Notes under the pieces: generated by a model
Seen by the model: the letters and a program-made list of their open reading frames with translations, nothing else
Databases searched by the model: none
What the model was told of the DNA's origin: nothing
Made by a program: the position numbers and the translations under genes
Source of the DNA: Bacteroidales bacterium
GTDB lineage: Bacteria > Bacteroidota > Bacteroidia > Bacteroidales > P3
NCBI GenBank assembly: GCA_028708845.1
Contig: JAQVXZ010000002.1
Coordinates: 124,001 to 188,000 of the forward strand
DNA length: 64,000 nt
Direction of reading: 5' to 3'
Shown: positions 16,077 through 24,997 of the stretch, one piece after another
How the letters are laid out: each line of letters opens with the position of its first letter
Position numbering within the stretch: position 1 is the first letter of the stretch

Positions 16077-16657
16077 TACTTGATAGAGTAAGAATCAGCA
16101 ACTATATAATAAAATGAAAGGTATTCTTTTCCTGTTTTTGCTTTCTCTTCTGCAATACGTGTACGGAAATTAGCTATTCTTTCTGCTTCTGAACTTGCAG
16201 CTGCTTCGTTTTGCGCTTTCTTTTCAGTATCGCATCCGCCACCTTCTTCTTCACCATGCTTTTCTGCTGTCTTATCTTTTAGGCCTTCTTCCCATTTAAG
16301 TAAATATGCTTCGTCAATTCTTTCTTCTTGAACCTTTCCTGTTACAGAAACCATAGCATTTACGCATTCTTTTTTGAAAGCTCCTACTTGTTCTGATGCC
16401 TCAATGCGTATAGTTTTTGTATCATCTGATCCCATTAAGAAAATCTTCTTTCCGCCATGTGCACAAGTGTGGGTGCATATTCCGTCAATAATAATTGTTG
16501 AGTCAATCAATCCGTCAGCTTTTAGAAGTAAGTCATCTACTTTGTAAGTAGCGATAGCTCCTTTATCTGTTTTGTTTTTGTCTGAATTGCAGCTGCTGAT
16601 TGATAGCATTGATAGAAGACCTATGCTTGCAATTAATAATAATGATAGTTTTCTCAT
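16076..16657 (-). CDS. Lipoprotein with OB-fold-like domain and Cys/His motif
   Basis: This 193-aa protein starts at ATG 16657 (MRKLSLLL...) after an AAAGAAAAGA purine stretch. The lipidation Cys is near residue 23 (LSISSCNSD). A beta-rich central domain (VDDLLLKADGLIDSTIIIDGICTHTCAHGGKKIFLMGSDDTKTIRIEA) resembles OB-fold domains and carries CTHTCAHGGKK, a possible metal- or redox-active site. A Glu/Ala-rich stretch follows. Coupling to the PepSY membrane protein suggests a two-gene envelope module, perhaps for metal or haem. Function is unknown. Confidence 0.65.
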   Translation of the reverse strand: MRKLSLLLIASIGLLSMLSISSCNSDKNKTDKGAIATYKVDDLLLKADGLIDSTIIIDGICTHTCAHGGKKIFLMGSDDTKTIRIEASEQVGAFKKECVNAMVSVTGKVQEERIDEAYLLKWEEGLKDKTAEKHGEEEGGGCDTEKKAQNEAAASSEAERIANFRTRIAEEKAKTGKEYLSFYYIVADSYSIK

Positions 16658-16911
16658 TTCTTTTCTTTTTTTGTTTGAAGAATTCAAGTGATTAATACTC
16701 TTTTCTTCTATTGTTAATACTTAATTTAATAATTCAATCTCTAATGTTTCTGTTCTATAAAGTTGATTATGGTTAAGAATAAGTCTATTTAAGTTCTTAT
16801 TATTATATTATTTAGGTCAATTGAATTGCAAAGTAAGTCATTTTTTCTAATATACCTGTAAGTTTTTTAGTGAAAAGCCTATTCTTTATATGTTAGTTTT
16901 GCAATTATAAC

Positions 16912-16919
16912 TATCTTTG
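16912..16919 (+). promoter_or_regulatory. -7 element of the 91-aa membrane protein gene
   Basis: TATCTTTG, 20 bases before the ATG at 16940. Confidence 0.6.
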
Positions 16920-16939
16920 CATCCCAAAATAAAGATATT

Positions 16940-17215
16940 ATGAAAGATGTTCGTCAAAAATTTAAGTCTATAAGTCCTTTAAAAAAGATATTATTCTTTA
17001 ATGTTTATTCTATTATACTAGCAGTTTTCTTTTGTGTTTTATCATTGATTCTTTTTTCTTTATTCGATAGTTTCTATGATGAGATTGCTTTTTTTCAAGC
17101 CATTATTATAAACCTCAGCAGTATTACTATTTATATTACATCAATTGCTTGGAGTTATATTATGGTTGCTCTTGCCTTACATACGGAGCTATTTCAGACA
17201 AAAGTGAAGAAGTAA
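16940..17215 (+). CDS. Small two-helix membrane protein, unknown
   Basis: This 91-aa protein has a basic N-terminus (KDVRQKFKSISPLKK) and two long hydrophobic helices (about 17-42 and 48-82). No family is recognised. It has its own promoter and precedes the ornithine carbamoyltransferase gene, which also has its own -7 element, so they need not be co-transcribed. Confidence 0.6.
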   Translation: MKDVRQKFKSISPLKKILFFNVYSIILAVFFCVLSLILFSLFDSFYDEIAFFQAIIINLSSITIYITSIAWSYIMVALALHTELFQTKVKK

Positions 17216-17288
17216 ATCGGTAGATATAAAATATTAGTAATTAAGGTAAATTAATTGTTAATTTTCTTTGCACGTATGAATAAATTGC

Positions 17289-17296
17289 TAACTTTG
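17289..17296 (+). promoter_or_regulatory. -7 element of ornithine carbamoyltransferase
   Basis: TAACTTTG, 41 bases before the ATG at 17338. Confidence 0.55.
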
Positions 17297-17337
17297 TGGC
17301 TTAAATAAACTATTTAACCAATAAAAATAATTAGCAT

Positions 17338-18339
17338 ATGGCATTCAATCTAAGAAACAGAAGTTTTCTAAAACTATTAGACTTCACCCCAAAAGAAATT
17401 CAATATATGTTGGATCTTGCTCGTGATCTTAAACGTGCAAAATACGCAGGAACAGAAGTTCAACACCTAAAAGGAAAGAATATAGCTCTTATATTTGAAA
17501 AGGATTCAACACGTACACGTTGTTCTTTTGAAGTTGGTGCATTGGATCAAGGAGCTCATGTAACTTATTTAGGACCTTCAGGAAGCCAAATTGGTAAGAA
17601 GGAATCAATGAAAGATACTGCAAGAGTTCTTGGTAGAATATATGATGGTATTGAATACCGTGGTTATGACCAAGCAACAGTTGAAACACTTGCAGAATAC
17701 GCTGGCGTTCCTGTTTGGAATGGTCTAACAACAGAGTTTCACCCAACTCAAATCTTAGCTGATTTTCTTACAATGACAGAACATATTGACAAGCCTTTAA
17801 ATCAAGTTTCTTTCTGTTACTTAGGTGATGCAAAGAATAATATGGGTAATTCACTTATGGTAGGTGCTGCAAAGATGGGTATGGATTTCCGTGCTGCTGC
17901 TCCAAAATCATGCCAACCAGAGGCAAGCCTTGTTGCAACTTGTCGTGAGATTGCAAAAGAAACAGGTGCTAAGATAATGATTACAGAAAATGTTGAAGAA
18001 GCTGTTAAGGGATGTGACTTCCTATACACTGACGTTTGGGTTTCAATGGGAGAACCAGCAGAGATTTGGGCAGAAAGAATTAAAATGCTTCGTCCATACC
18101 AAGTAAATATGGATGTTGTTAAGAAAACAGGTAATCCTAACGTTAAGTTCTTACATTGCTTACCAGCTTTCCATAACTTAGAAACTCAAGTAGGAAGAGA
18201 AATCCACGAGAAGTTCGGTCTAGATGGTATTGAAGTTACAGAAGAAGTGTTTGAAAGCCCAATGTCAATAGTATTTGACGAAGCAGAAAACCGCCTTCAT
18301 ACAATTAAAGCAATTATGGTTGCTACATTAGGTGACTAA
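17338..18339 (+). CDS. Ornithine carbamoyltransferase
   Basis: This 333-aa enzyme interconverts carbamoyl phosphate + ornithine with citrulline + phosphate. Diagnostic motifs are STRTR at 57-61 (carbamoyl-phosphate site), HPTQ, the SMG loop (WVSMGE) and HCLPAFH near 275. It is the standard long OTC and does not look like the N-succinylornithine enzyme known from Bacteroides, whose ornithine-side loop differs. With carbamate kinase at 9.3 kb it could run in the catabolic direction (arcB-like) or serve biosynthesis (argF), so I leave the symbol open. Confidence 0.93.
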   Translation: MAFNLRNRSFLKLLDFTPKEIQYMLDLARDLKRAKYAGTEVQHLKGKNIALIFEKDSTRTRCSFEVGALDQGAHVTYLGPSGSQIGKKESMKDTARVLGRIYDGIEYRGYDQATVETLAEYAGVPVWNGLTTEFHPTQILADFLTMTEHIDKPLNQVSFCYLGDAKNNMGNSLMVGAAKMGMDFRAAAPKSCQPEASLVATCREIAKETGAKIMITENVEEAVKGCDFLYTDVWVSMGEPAEIWAERIKMLRPYQVNMDVVKKTGNPNVKFLHCLPAFHNLETQVGREIHEKFGLDGIEVTEEVFESPMSIVFDEAENRLHTIKAIMVATLGD

Positions 18340-18381
18340 TAAGTTTAGAGGCTTTGACTTTTAAAAATAAATACTAATAAG

Positions 18382-18417
18382 AAATCCTTATTCCATTGTG
18401 AGTAAGGATTTTTTTAT
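18382..18417 (+). terminator. Terminator after ornithine carbamoyltransferase
   Basis: AAATCCTTA and TAAGGATTT flank a 12-nt loop and run into a T tract. Confidence 0.75.
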
Positions 18418-18419
18418 GC

Positions 18420-19169
18420 TTAAAGTTTCCTCCAAATTGTTTTTGCTCTTGCGCAAACTTTATCATCACCTTCAGTTTTTATTGTATGTATAAACGATTC
18501 ATTCTCTATATCATTTTTAGTTAAAGAAAGGATTGTTTGACCATAATTAGCTTCTGCAATAAATCTACCATCTATAGAATGCAAATAGTAATTATTAATA
18601 ATATCCTCAGGAACTGACTCAAGAACCCATTGTAAATATTGAATATTATTTACGTGCTTATTCATATCAGTATCGTATCTATTTACTTTAAACTCTAGTT
18701 CATAATCAGGTTTGTCAAATACTGGAATTTTCTCAGAAACATTATAACTAAGACTTTCTTCACTACAGAAAGACCATTTTTCTTTTATTTCATCAACTAT
18801 TTTAGCAGGTCTCCTCCTTTCAATATCGAAGAATACCCATAAGCCCTTAGCTCTTCCAATTACATTGTTCTCTTCATCGTAAATAATGTTTTCTCTAACT
18901 CCTCTTATGTTTGTATATTCTGATAGCCAGGTTCTAATAGTAATTTTCTCTTTATAATTAGGATATCTTTCCATTTCCATAATTCCTGAAACTAAGACCC
19001 ATCCAATATTTTCTTTTTCTAATTGAAACAAACTGTGGTCAATAGAATAACAATGTTCAGCAGCTGTTTCTTCTAATAAAGTTAGGATAGTAGTTGGCGA
19101 CGCTATACCTAATTTATTTACCTCAAAATACCTTACTTCAAATTCCTTATCAAAATAGTTCTTTATCAT
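18420..19169 (-). CDS. Acyl-ACP thioesterase (FatA/FatB-like)
   Basis: This 249-aa protein with a double hot-dog fold releases fatty acids from acyl carrier protein. Features are the N-terminal FEVRYFEVNKLGIASPTTILTLLEETAAEH, the WVLVSGIMEMERYPNYKEKITIRTW segment and, in the second domain, RYDTDMNKHVNNIQYLQWVLE, which contains the Asn/His pattern of plant-type thioesterases. The length matches bacterial members, which are often linked to branched-chain or membrane lipid turnover. It is convergent with the upstream OTC gene. Confidence 0.85.
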   Translation of the reverse strand: MIKNYFDKEFEVRYFEVNKLGIASPTTILTLLEETAAEHCYSIDHSLFQLEKENIGWVLVSGIMEMERYPNYKEKITIRTWLSEYTNIRGVRENIIYDEENNVIGRAKGLWVFFDIERRRPAKIVDEIKEKWSFCSEESLSYNVSEKIPVFDKPDYELEFKVNRYDTDMNKHVNNIQYLQWVLESVPEDIINNYYLHSIDGRFIAEANYGQTILSLTKNDIENESFIHTIKTEGDDKVCARAKTIWRKL

Positions 19170-19360
19170 CTTAATTTCTATTATTTATAAATTATGGTAA
19201 TTTCATTTCGTTGATAGATGTATAAAGCATTATCAAATGAAGTATATTATTATAACTACCTATTTGTTTCTATATTGTAAATATCCAAAAACTTATTTTT
19301 TTCTTGCCGATATATAACCTTAAACAAATTTACTATCAAGATTTAGGATTTAAATTTTGC

Positions 19361-19382
19361 TATTATTATTATTATTATTATC
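19361..19382. repeat. TAT trinucleotide repeat inside a promoter spacer
   Basis: About seven TAT/ATT triplets run without interruption. They occupy the 19 bases between a TTTG (19356-19359) and the -7 element (19379-19386) of the outer-membrane protein gene. Confidence 0.85.
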
Positions 19383-19386
19383 TTTG
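19379..19386 (+). promoter_or_regulatory. -7 element downstream of a slippable spacer
   Basis: TATCTTTG, 40 bases before the ATG at 19427. A TTTG at 19356-19359 fits the -33 element with a 19-bp spacer. Confidence 0.65.
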
Positions 19387-19426
19387 CCTATCAATTAAAT
19401 CAATTCATTCATTAAAAATTTATAAT

Positions 19427-20086
19427 ATGAAACGTTTAGCTTTATCTTTAGTCTTGGTTTTTTGCTTGATTTCAACAATTAATGCACAGGAGAAAACAAG
19501 AGGAATGTTTGTAACTGGTGGCATTGGGATGGGTTTTATTCATAATGTAGGGAACTTAAACACTAGTCTTGGACAATTTGATAATCAGTATAAAGACTTA
19601 GGAAACATTGAAGCCAATTATAAGTTTGGTGTAGGTTTTTACTTCTTTGACAAACTTTCTATTAAGTATGAACTAGAAGTAAGTGATATGTTTGGAGTTA
19701 TGGAAGACCATCAATATACTAAACTTAATTCTGGAGGCATTGTACTAAGTGCAGGATATGTTATATATAGACATTCATCCTATGATTTAGAGCTTAATGC
19801 TGGTGTTAAATTGGAAGGAAGCAATCTTTTGCACACAAGAGAAGTTGCAGGAGTTGTAAATTCACTTTCAATACAATCAGGGAACATTATGATGCCTGTT
19901 GGAATAACTTGGTGGATTTATCCTTCTGGTCAGGCAAGCATGGCAAATAGAGCAATTGGTATTAATCTAAGTTATGATATATTATTAAGTAAGGAAGGTG
20001 TAAGATATGCAGGTTTAAAAACAAATGCTCCTTACCCAAGTTTCCATAGCAATTCATTAAAATTTGGATTGTATTTCAGGATTTAG
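19427..20086 (+). CDS. Outer-membrane beta-barrel protein, possibly phase-variable
   Basis: This 219-aa protein has a signal peptide MKRLALSLVLVFCLISTINAQ, then alternating strands rich in Gly and aromatic residues (GMFVTGGIGMGFIHN, YKFGVGFYFFDKLSIKYELEV, IVLSAGYVIYRHSSYDLELNAGVKLEG) and a final strand, SNSLKFGLYFRI, suited to barrel insertion. The upstream in-frame codons encode poly-Tyr from the trinucleotide repeat and are not part of the protein, so I start at ATG 19427. It is monocistronic, ending at a strong terminator. Its role is unknown; exposure at the surface would fit variable expression. Confidence 0.7.
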   Translation: MKRLALSLVLVFCLISTINAQEKTRGMFVTGGIGMGFIHNVGNLNTSLGQFDNQYKDLGNIEANYKFGVGFYFFDKLSIKYELEVSDMFGVMEDHQYTKLNSGGIVLSAGYVIYRHSSYDLELNAGVKLEGSNLLHTREVAGVVNSLSIQSGNIMMPVGITWWIYPSGQASMANRAIGINLSYDILLSKEGVRYAGLKTNAPYPSFHSNSLKFGLYFRI

Positions 20087-20138
20087 AAATCTATAAACAG
20101 TGACTCGTAGGGGCGTAATGCTGACGCTGTAAAATATA

Positions 20139-20176
20139 AAAAGGGAATTGAAAAATACATCAATTCCCTTTTTTAA
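20139..20176 (+). terminator. Terminator after the barrel protein gene
   Basis: AAAGGGAATTG and CAATTCCCTTT flank a 10-nt loop, followed by T residues. Confidence 0.8.
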
Positions 20177-20249
20177 TTTTTTTTCTTAACTCTTACCCTT
20201 TAGGGGCATGAAATCTTAATCCTTTATTGCTTCGGTGCGAATAAGCGAA

Positions 20250-20735
20250 CTACTTTTTCTTGACATTGTTTGTTTTTTCAAAAAACATAGTAATTTCTGC
20301 ATTTATAATCATTCCTTCATCGTTATCGGTAACCTTTTGAAATAATACCATTTGATTCTGTGTTAAAGACTGTATCTCAAAAACTGATGGTTCTTCAAAA
20401 TCAGTATTGAATGTAATAGTATTCTCAAAAATAGAATAAGTACCTATACCTTCTTCGCTAATTATTTCTCCATTAGCTTTAAATGTTGAGGTCATTATAT
20501 AACTGCTTCCTTGATCAGGGAAAATAGTGTCTAATTGAAAAGTTCCATTATACTCTGTTATTTGGACTTCTTTGTACTGTCCCCATGAACCTACAATTAA
20601 TTGTTTGTTTCTTGATGTTAAATCCGCTTTGATATCATCTTTGTCGTCTGAACCACAACTTGAAGCTAAGAACATTGGACTAATAAGCATTATAGCAATA
20701 ATCCATACAATTGGTTTTAAAATTCTTCTTTTCAT
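20250..20735 (-). CDS. Lipoprotein with lipocalin-like domain
   Basis: This 161-aa protein has a signal ending in MFLASSCGSDDKDD (lipidation Cys near 27). The beta-rich body, LIVGSWGQYKEVQITEYNGTFQLD...TSTFKANGEIISEEGIGTYSIFENTITFNT, follows the lipocalin-like pattern (W in the first strand, then repeated strands) common in Bacteroidota lipoproteins. The ligand is unknown. It lies 13 bases downstream of the other lipoprotein gene on the same strand and is probably in an operon with it. Confidence 0.68.
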   Translation of the reverse strand: MKRRILKPIVWIIAIMLISPMFLASSCGSDDKDDIKADLTSRNKQLIVGSWGQYKEVQITEYNGTFQLDTIFPDQGSSYIMTSTFKANGEIISEEGIGTYSIFENTITFNTDFEEPSVFEIQSLTQNQMVLFQKVTDNDEGMIINAEITMFFEKTNNVKKK

Positions 20736-20748
20736 ATCATTAAATTAT

Positions 20749-21249
20749 TTATATATCTTCTTGATTTATTGTAAAGGTGTATTCGTGATATTTATATATC
20801 ATACCTTCTTCTTTTTCATATTCTTTCTTTTTCCAATCACTCTCTTTGAAGAATTGCTTCTGAGTACTATCAGTGTAGAATCTATTCCATGTTTTTAAAA
20901 CAATACTATCTTTTGAATAAACACAAGCGTTAATATCCACTTCTTCACTAAATCCATAGAAGAAAACACCATCAAAACTATGTGAATATGTACTACTTGA
21001 AGAAAAGCCACCCCTTCTTACTAAGATTGTATCTCCTTTTTGGATTGAAAAAACAGAATCTGACATGGCAAATCTTGTAGGAAGTATAGTTAGAACTATA
21101 TCTTCCGTTGTATTGTTTATCACATAATGAATCGTTTTACTATCTGGCGATTTAGGTTCTGGATCACAAGATGCAGAAGAAAAAAATACTGAAAGTCCTA
21201 ATATAAAGACAATTTGAAAGATTGGTTTATAATTTTTTTTAAAATCCAT
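20749..21249 (-). CDS. Putative lipoprotein, unknown
   Basis: This 166-aa protein has a hydrophobic N-terminal segment (residues 10-27) ending in SSASCDPEPKSPDS, a plausible lipobox with Cys near 28. The rest is a beta-rich domain (YVINNTTEDIVLTILPTRF). No family is recognised. It heads the probable two-gene lipoprotein operon. Upstream lies a 922-bp gap with repeats. Confidence 0.6.
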   Translation of the reverse strand: MDFKKNYKPIFQIVFILGLSVFFSSASCDPEPKSPDSKTIHYVINNTTEDIVLTILPTRFAMSDSVFSIQKGDTILVRRGGFSSSSTYSHSFDGVFFYGFSEEVDINACVYSKDSIVLKTWNRFYTDSTQKQFFKESDWKKKEYEKEEGMIYKYHEYTFTINQEDI

Positions 21250-21377
21250 TTTCTTTGTTTTGTTTACAGAACCTAAGTTATAAATGCAACTTTTAGTCCT
21301 GTTGTTAATAATTTATTTAATAACTATCTCTTAGCTATGAATGATATGGTCTTGCAAAGTAAAATAAAGCACTTAAT

Positions 21378-21506
21378 TTACTTGTCATTTTCGTTAAAAT
21401 CATTTTTTAAATCGTCTGCCGGTGTTGTATATATTAAGTTTTTATAAATTAATAGTGTTCTTATAGATTCACGTTCTAAAGGATCGGCTTTGTTTCCTCT
21501 TAGCGT
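21378..21506 (-). pseudogene. Possible C-terminal remnant of a lost gene
   Basis: An open frame on the minus strand reads about 42 residues ending in a stop at 21378-21380. Its composition looks coding (GNKADPLERESIRTLLIYK, then IYTTPADDLKNDFNENDK). It has no plausible start and an in-frame stop just upstream, so it may be the tail of a decayed gene. The family is unknown; chance is possible. Confidence 0.3.
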
Positions 21507-21836
21507 TTAAAATATTTTCTATACCTGTTTTTCTATAATTTTATATTAAGTAATGATCTTTTATGATTCTTGCCTATCAATATAAAACTTACATTTATAA
21601 CATGAAAGTGATTGCAAATATAGATTAAAAATAGTTTCTACCAAATTTTCTACGAATATTTTAATTTTAATTAGACTACTACATCATAAATCACTTGTGT
21701 TGAAGGCATATGAAAAGAGTTTTAGGTAATTTGCATTGGTATATTTTTAGCATATCAAAAAGCCCTTTAAATAGATTATCACTTGCAAAATACAATATGT
21801 AATTACAAAACTCTAAACTCAAATCAAGAGTTCCTA

Positions 21837-21889
21837 AAACAAAGAAAGAGAAAATTAATTCAGCGTTTTAATTTTCTCTTTCTTTGTTT
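21837..21889. repeat. Perfect 22-bp inverted repeat (9-nt loop)
   Basis: Arms 21837-21858 and 21868-21889 are exact reverse complements rich in GA/TC (core AAAGAAAGAGAAAA). The hairpin lies at one end of the dispersed element and would form in either RNA strand. Confidence 0.85.
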
Positions 21890-22002
21890 CAATATCCAAT
21901 TCATGGCATGATGTTAGTCAATTCATGGCATGAAGTGATAGGAATCATGGCATGAAACCACCAACATCATGGCATGATTCTTATATTGAATCTTCGTTAT
22001 AT
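21853..22002. repeat. Dispersed intergenic element, copy 2
   Basis: This is the inverted partner of 5365-5517. CATGGCATGA or a close form starts at 21902, 21924, 21946 and 21968, exactly 22 bp apart. The filler between cores is also largely shared with copy 1. It lies between divergent genes. Confidence 0.85.
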
Positions 22003-22030
22003 TTCTTTATTTCTTAATATCAGTAGATTA

Positions 22031-22070
22031 TCTTAGCGTTTAAGAAAAATATCTTAGCGTTTACGAAAAT
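22031..22070. repeat. Two-unit 21-bp tandem repeat
   Basis: TCTTAGCGTTTA starts at 22031 and TCTTAGCGTTTAC at 22052, 21 bp apart. A third isolated TCTTAGCGTTTA lies at about 21498 in the same gap. Confidence 0.6.
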
Positions 22071-22183
22071 TATATATGTATAGGTGAGAGTTATCTCTTC
22101 TTTGCAATAATCTAATCCTTTTTTTTATTCAAATCATTTATGTAATATTAAAAGCATTATATCGTTTTATAGTGAAAAAGGTG

Positions 22184-23257
22184 ATGAATAAATATGTGTT
22201 ATTAGTTTTAGGGATGGTTTTATCTCTAAGTTCTTGTTCATTAGCTGAAACAAAAACTAAAAACAATACGATTATGAGTGATAATATAGAAAGAAAAGAG
22301 ATTTATTTTGCAGGTGGTTGCTTCTGGGGCACTGAACATTTTTTAAAACTTATAAGAGGAGTGGAAGAAACGCAAGTTGGTTATGCTAATGGTAATTATC
22401 CTAATCCTACTTATAATGAGGTATGTTCTGGAGAAACAGGTTTTGCAGAAACGGTTAGGGTTTCATATAATCCTAAGGCTGTAAAGGTTGATTTGTTAAT
22501 TGAATTATTCCTAAAAACCATTGACCCAACAAGTCTTAATCGTCAGGGTGGGGATATAGGAACTCAATATAGGACTGGGATATACTATGTTAATGATGAG
22601 GATATTCCTATTATTGAAAAGGCTCTTGAAGACTTAGCTAAGCAGTATGATAAGCCAATTGTTGTTGAGGTTATGCCTCTTAAAAACTTCTACGATGCAG
22701 AGAAATACCACCAAGATTACTTAGAGAATAATGTAGGAGGATACTGCCATATTGGGCCTGATTTATTTCAATTAGCAAGAAAGGCTAATCAATATAAGGA
22801 AACAGAGGATTATAGTCCTTTTTATAAGCCATCTGATGAGGTTTTGAAACAAAAACTTAATAAGATGCAATATGCAGTTACGCAAGAAAATGCTACCGAA
22901 CCTGCTTATAAAAATGAATATTGGGATGAGGACGAAGAGGGTATCTATGTTGATATTACAACAGGAGAGCCTCTTTTTACTTCAAAGGATAAGTTTAAGT
23001 CCGATTGCGGATGGCCGAGTTTTGCAAAGCCAATTGATTATAAGAAAATAGAAGAAGAGGTTGACGATAAGTTTGGAATGATTAGGACAGAGGTTAGAAG
23101 CAAAAAGGGGGATGCTCATCTTGGTCATGTTTTCAATGATGGTCCTCGTGAATTAGGCGGTCTTAGATATTGCATCAACAGTGCTTCCCTTCGTTTTATT
23201 CCAAAAAATAAGATGGAAACAGAGGGCTATGCCGAGTATTTATACTTGTTAAAATAA
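22184..23257 (+). CDS. msrAB: Peptide methionine sulfoxide reductase MsrA-MsrB fusion, lipoprotein
   Basis: This 357-aa enzyme repairs oxidised methionine (both S and R sulfoxides). The MsrA domain (about 38-190) has the catalytic GCFWGTEH with Cys46, and [13 protein letters not shown]. The MsrB domain (about 220-345) has [16 protein letters not shown] and the catalytic Cys in [11 protein letters not shown]. The usual two Zn-binding CxxC pairs of MsrB are not evident. A lipoprotein signal (LSLSSCS, Cys18) places it in the envelope. ATG 22184 is preferred; an in-frame GTG at 22172 would add four residues. Confidence 0.93.
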   Translation: MNKYVLLVLGMVLSLSSCSLAETKTKNNTIMSDNIERKEIYFAGGCFWGTEHFLKLIRGVEETQVGYANGNYPNPTYNEVCSGETGFAETVRVSYNPKAVKVDLLIELFLKTIDPTSLNRQGGDIGTQYRTGIYYVNDEDIPIIEKALEDLAKQYDKPIVVEVMPLKNFYDAEKYHQDYLENNVGGYCHIGPDLFQLARKANQYKETEDYSPFYKPSDEVLKQKLNKMQYAVTQENATEPAYKNEYWDEDEEGIYVDITTGEPLFTSKDKFKSDCGWPSFAKPIDYKKIEEEVDDKFGMIRTEVRSKKGDAHLGHVFNDGPRELGGLRYCINSASLRFIPKNKMETEGYAEYLYLLK

Positions 23258-23262
23258 ACTTA

Positions 23263-23297
23263 TGAGGTCTAATAAATTATTTAGACCTCATTTTTTT
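23263..23297 (+). terminator. Terminator after msrAB
   Basis: TGAGGTCTAA and TTTAGACCTCA flank a 7-nt loop, followed by seven T residues. Confidence 0.8.
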
Positions 23298-23299
23298 AT

Positions 23300-23307
23300 T
23301 ATCTTTG
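23300..23307 (+). promoter_or_regulatory. -7 element of the thiL operon
   Basis: TATCTTTG directly after the msrAB terminator, 21 bases before the thiL ATG. Confidence 0.65.
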
Positions 23308-23328
23308 CAAAACGATATAAAAGATTAA

Positions 23329-24366
23329 ATGGAAGAAAGAACAGAATTAGAAACAATAGGTGAGTTTGGACTTATAGAAAGATTAAACCCTAAGAGAGAG
23401 ATAAGAAATGAGTCAACAATTCTTGGGATTGGGGATGATGCAGCTGCTTTAAAGTATAATGGTAAAGTAATCTTAGTCTCAACAGATGCAATGGTTGAGG
23501 GTGTGCATTTCGATATGGTTTACACTCCGCTAAAACACTTGGGATATAAGGCATGTGTTATTAACTTTTCCGATATCTATGCAATGAACGGAACGCCTAA
23601 GCAAATCACAATAACAATTTCAGCAAGTAATCGTTTTTCTGTTGAGGCCTTGGAAGAGCTTTATGCAGGTATAAACTTGGCTTGTGAGAAATATAATGTA
23701 GATATTGTTGGGGGAGATACTTGTTCTTCAACCTCTGGACTCTTTATTTCAATAACTGTTATTGGAGAGGTGGATGAGGATAAGATTGTAAAGAGGAGTG
23801 GTGCTAAGCCAAACGATTTGCTTTGTGTAACGGGTGATTTGGGAGGGGCTTATGCAGGACTGCTTGTTCTTGAAAGAGAGAAAGTAACCTTTAAGGCTAA
23901 TCCAAATTTCCAACCTGACTTTTCAACTTATGAATATATATTAGAGCGTCAACTTAAACCAGAAGCGCAAAAAGAAATGATTGAGTGGTTTAAGGAAAAT
24001 GATGTTTTGCCAACTTCAATGATTGATATTTCTGATGGCCTAGCGAGTGAAACACTTCATCTTTGTAAGAGTTCTGATGTTGGATGTGAGCTTTATATTG
24101 AGAAACTACCTCTTGACTATGAAACTACAAGAACCTTAGAGGAGTTTAAGATAATGCCAGATGTTGGAGCTTTGAATGGGGGAGAGGATTACGAACTTCT
24201 TTTCACCGTAGATCAGAAAGATTTCGAGAAAATTAAAACAAACGAAAATATTAAAGTTATTGGTTATATCACAGACAATTCACAAGGTAGCAACCTAATA
24301 ACACCACAAAATACAACCATAGAGTTAAGGGCTCAGGGTTGGAATCATTATAGAAAGGAAGAATAA
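23329..24366 (+). CDS. thiL: Thiamine-monophosphate kinase
   Basis: This 345-aa enzyme phosphorylates thiamine monophosphate to the diphosphate, the last step of cofactor synthesis. It has the AIR-synthase-like fold with IGDDAAAL (metal/ATP Asp pair), STDAMVEGVHFDM, NFSDIYAMNGTPK, GGDTCSS and the C-terminal DISDGLASETLHLC and GGEDYELLFTV. The length is normal. It leads a tight operon with a HAD phosphatase (4-base gap) and an FtsB-like gene. Confidence 0.95.
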   Translation: MEERTELETIGEFGLIERLNPKREIRNESTILGIGDDAAALKYNGKVILVSTDAMVEGVHFDMVYTPLKHLGYKACVINFSDIYAMNGTPKQITITISASNRFSVEALEELYAGINLACEKYNVDIVGGDTCSSTSGLFISITVIGEVDEDKIVKRSGAKPNDLLCVTGDLGGAYAGLLVLEREKVTFKANPNFQPDFSTYEYILERQLKPEAQKEMIEWFKENDVLPTSMIDISDGLASETLHLCKSSDVGCELYIEKLPLDYETTRTLEEFKIMPDVGALNGGEDYELLFTVDQKDFEKIKTNENIKVIGYITDNSQGSNLITPQNTTIELRAQGWNHYRKEE

Positions 24367-24370
24367 TAAT

Positions 24371-24997
24371 ATGAGTGAGATAAAGAACCTATTACTTGAT
24401 TTAGGGGGAGTCGTTTTGGATGTTGACTATCATAAGATGGTAGAAACGTTTAAATCTTATAATATACCAGACTTCGAAAAGTATTATACACAAAAAAACC
24501 AGGTAGAGATAATTGATTTATTTGAGGAAGGTAAGTGCACAATTGAAGAGTTCCGTAATGGTATTAGAGATTTGGTTGGGGTTAATTTGACCGATAAGCA
24601 AATTGATGATGCTTGGTTTTCAATGATAATTGGACTTCCACAAGAAAGGATAGAGCTACTTGGTATGCTTAAACTTAAATACAATATTTATCTTTATAGC
24701 AATACAAATGAACTTCATATTGAAATGCTTAAAAAGAAGTATGAAGAGGATTTTGGATTCGATATATTTACTTTCTTATTCAATAAGGCATATTTCTCAA
24801 ATGAAATTAAGAGAAGGAAACCACACCCAGAATCTTTCCAATGGCTATTAGATGATGCAGGAATTAAGGCAAAGGAGACCCTTTTTATTGAAGATACTCT
24901 TCACCATATTGAAGGAGCAAAGAAAGTTGGACTTCAAACCTACTGGCTTACTGGTGGTGAAACCATAATTGACCTTCACGAAAAGAATATTATATAA
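24371..24997 (+). CDS. HAD-family phosphatase (YihX-like)
   Basis: This 208-aa HAD subfamily IA protein has motif I LLLDLGGVVLDVDYHKM, motif II YLYSNTNELH, motif III around KRRKPHPESF and motif IV LFIEDTLHHIEGAKKVG. The DLGGVxxD form, with Gly where classical enzymes have the second Asp, is typical of the YihX group of sugar-phosphate phosphatases. The substrate is unknown. The stop codon overlaps the next start by one base. Confidence 0.82.
   Translation: MSEIKNLLLDLGGVVLDVDYHKMVETFKSYNIPDFEKYYTQKNQVEIIDLFEEGKCTIEEFRNGIRDLVGVNLTDKQIDDAWFSMIIGLPQERIELLGMLKLKYNIYLYSNTNELHIEMLKKKYEEDFGFDIFTFLFNKAYFSNEIKRRKPHPESFQWLLDDAGIKAKETLFIEDTLHHIEGAKKVGLQTYWLTGGETIIDLHEKNII

Noticed and set aside
21837-21889. 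Hairpin read as an ordinary terminator
   Set aside because: The arms are A/T-GA rich with a perfect 22-bp match, in a gap between divergent genes, so no gene is obviously terminated there; kept as a repeat element instead.
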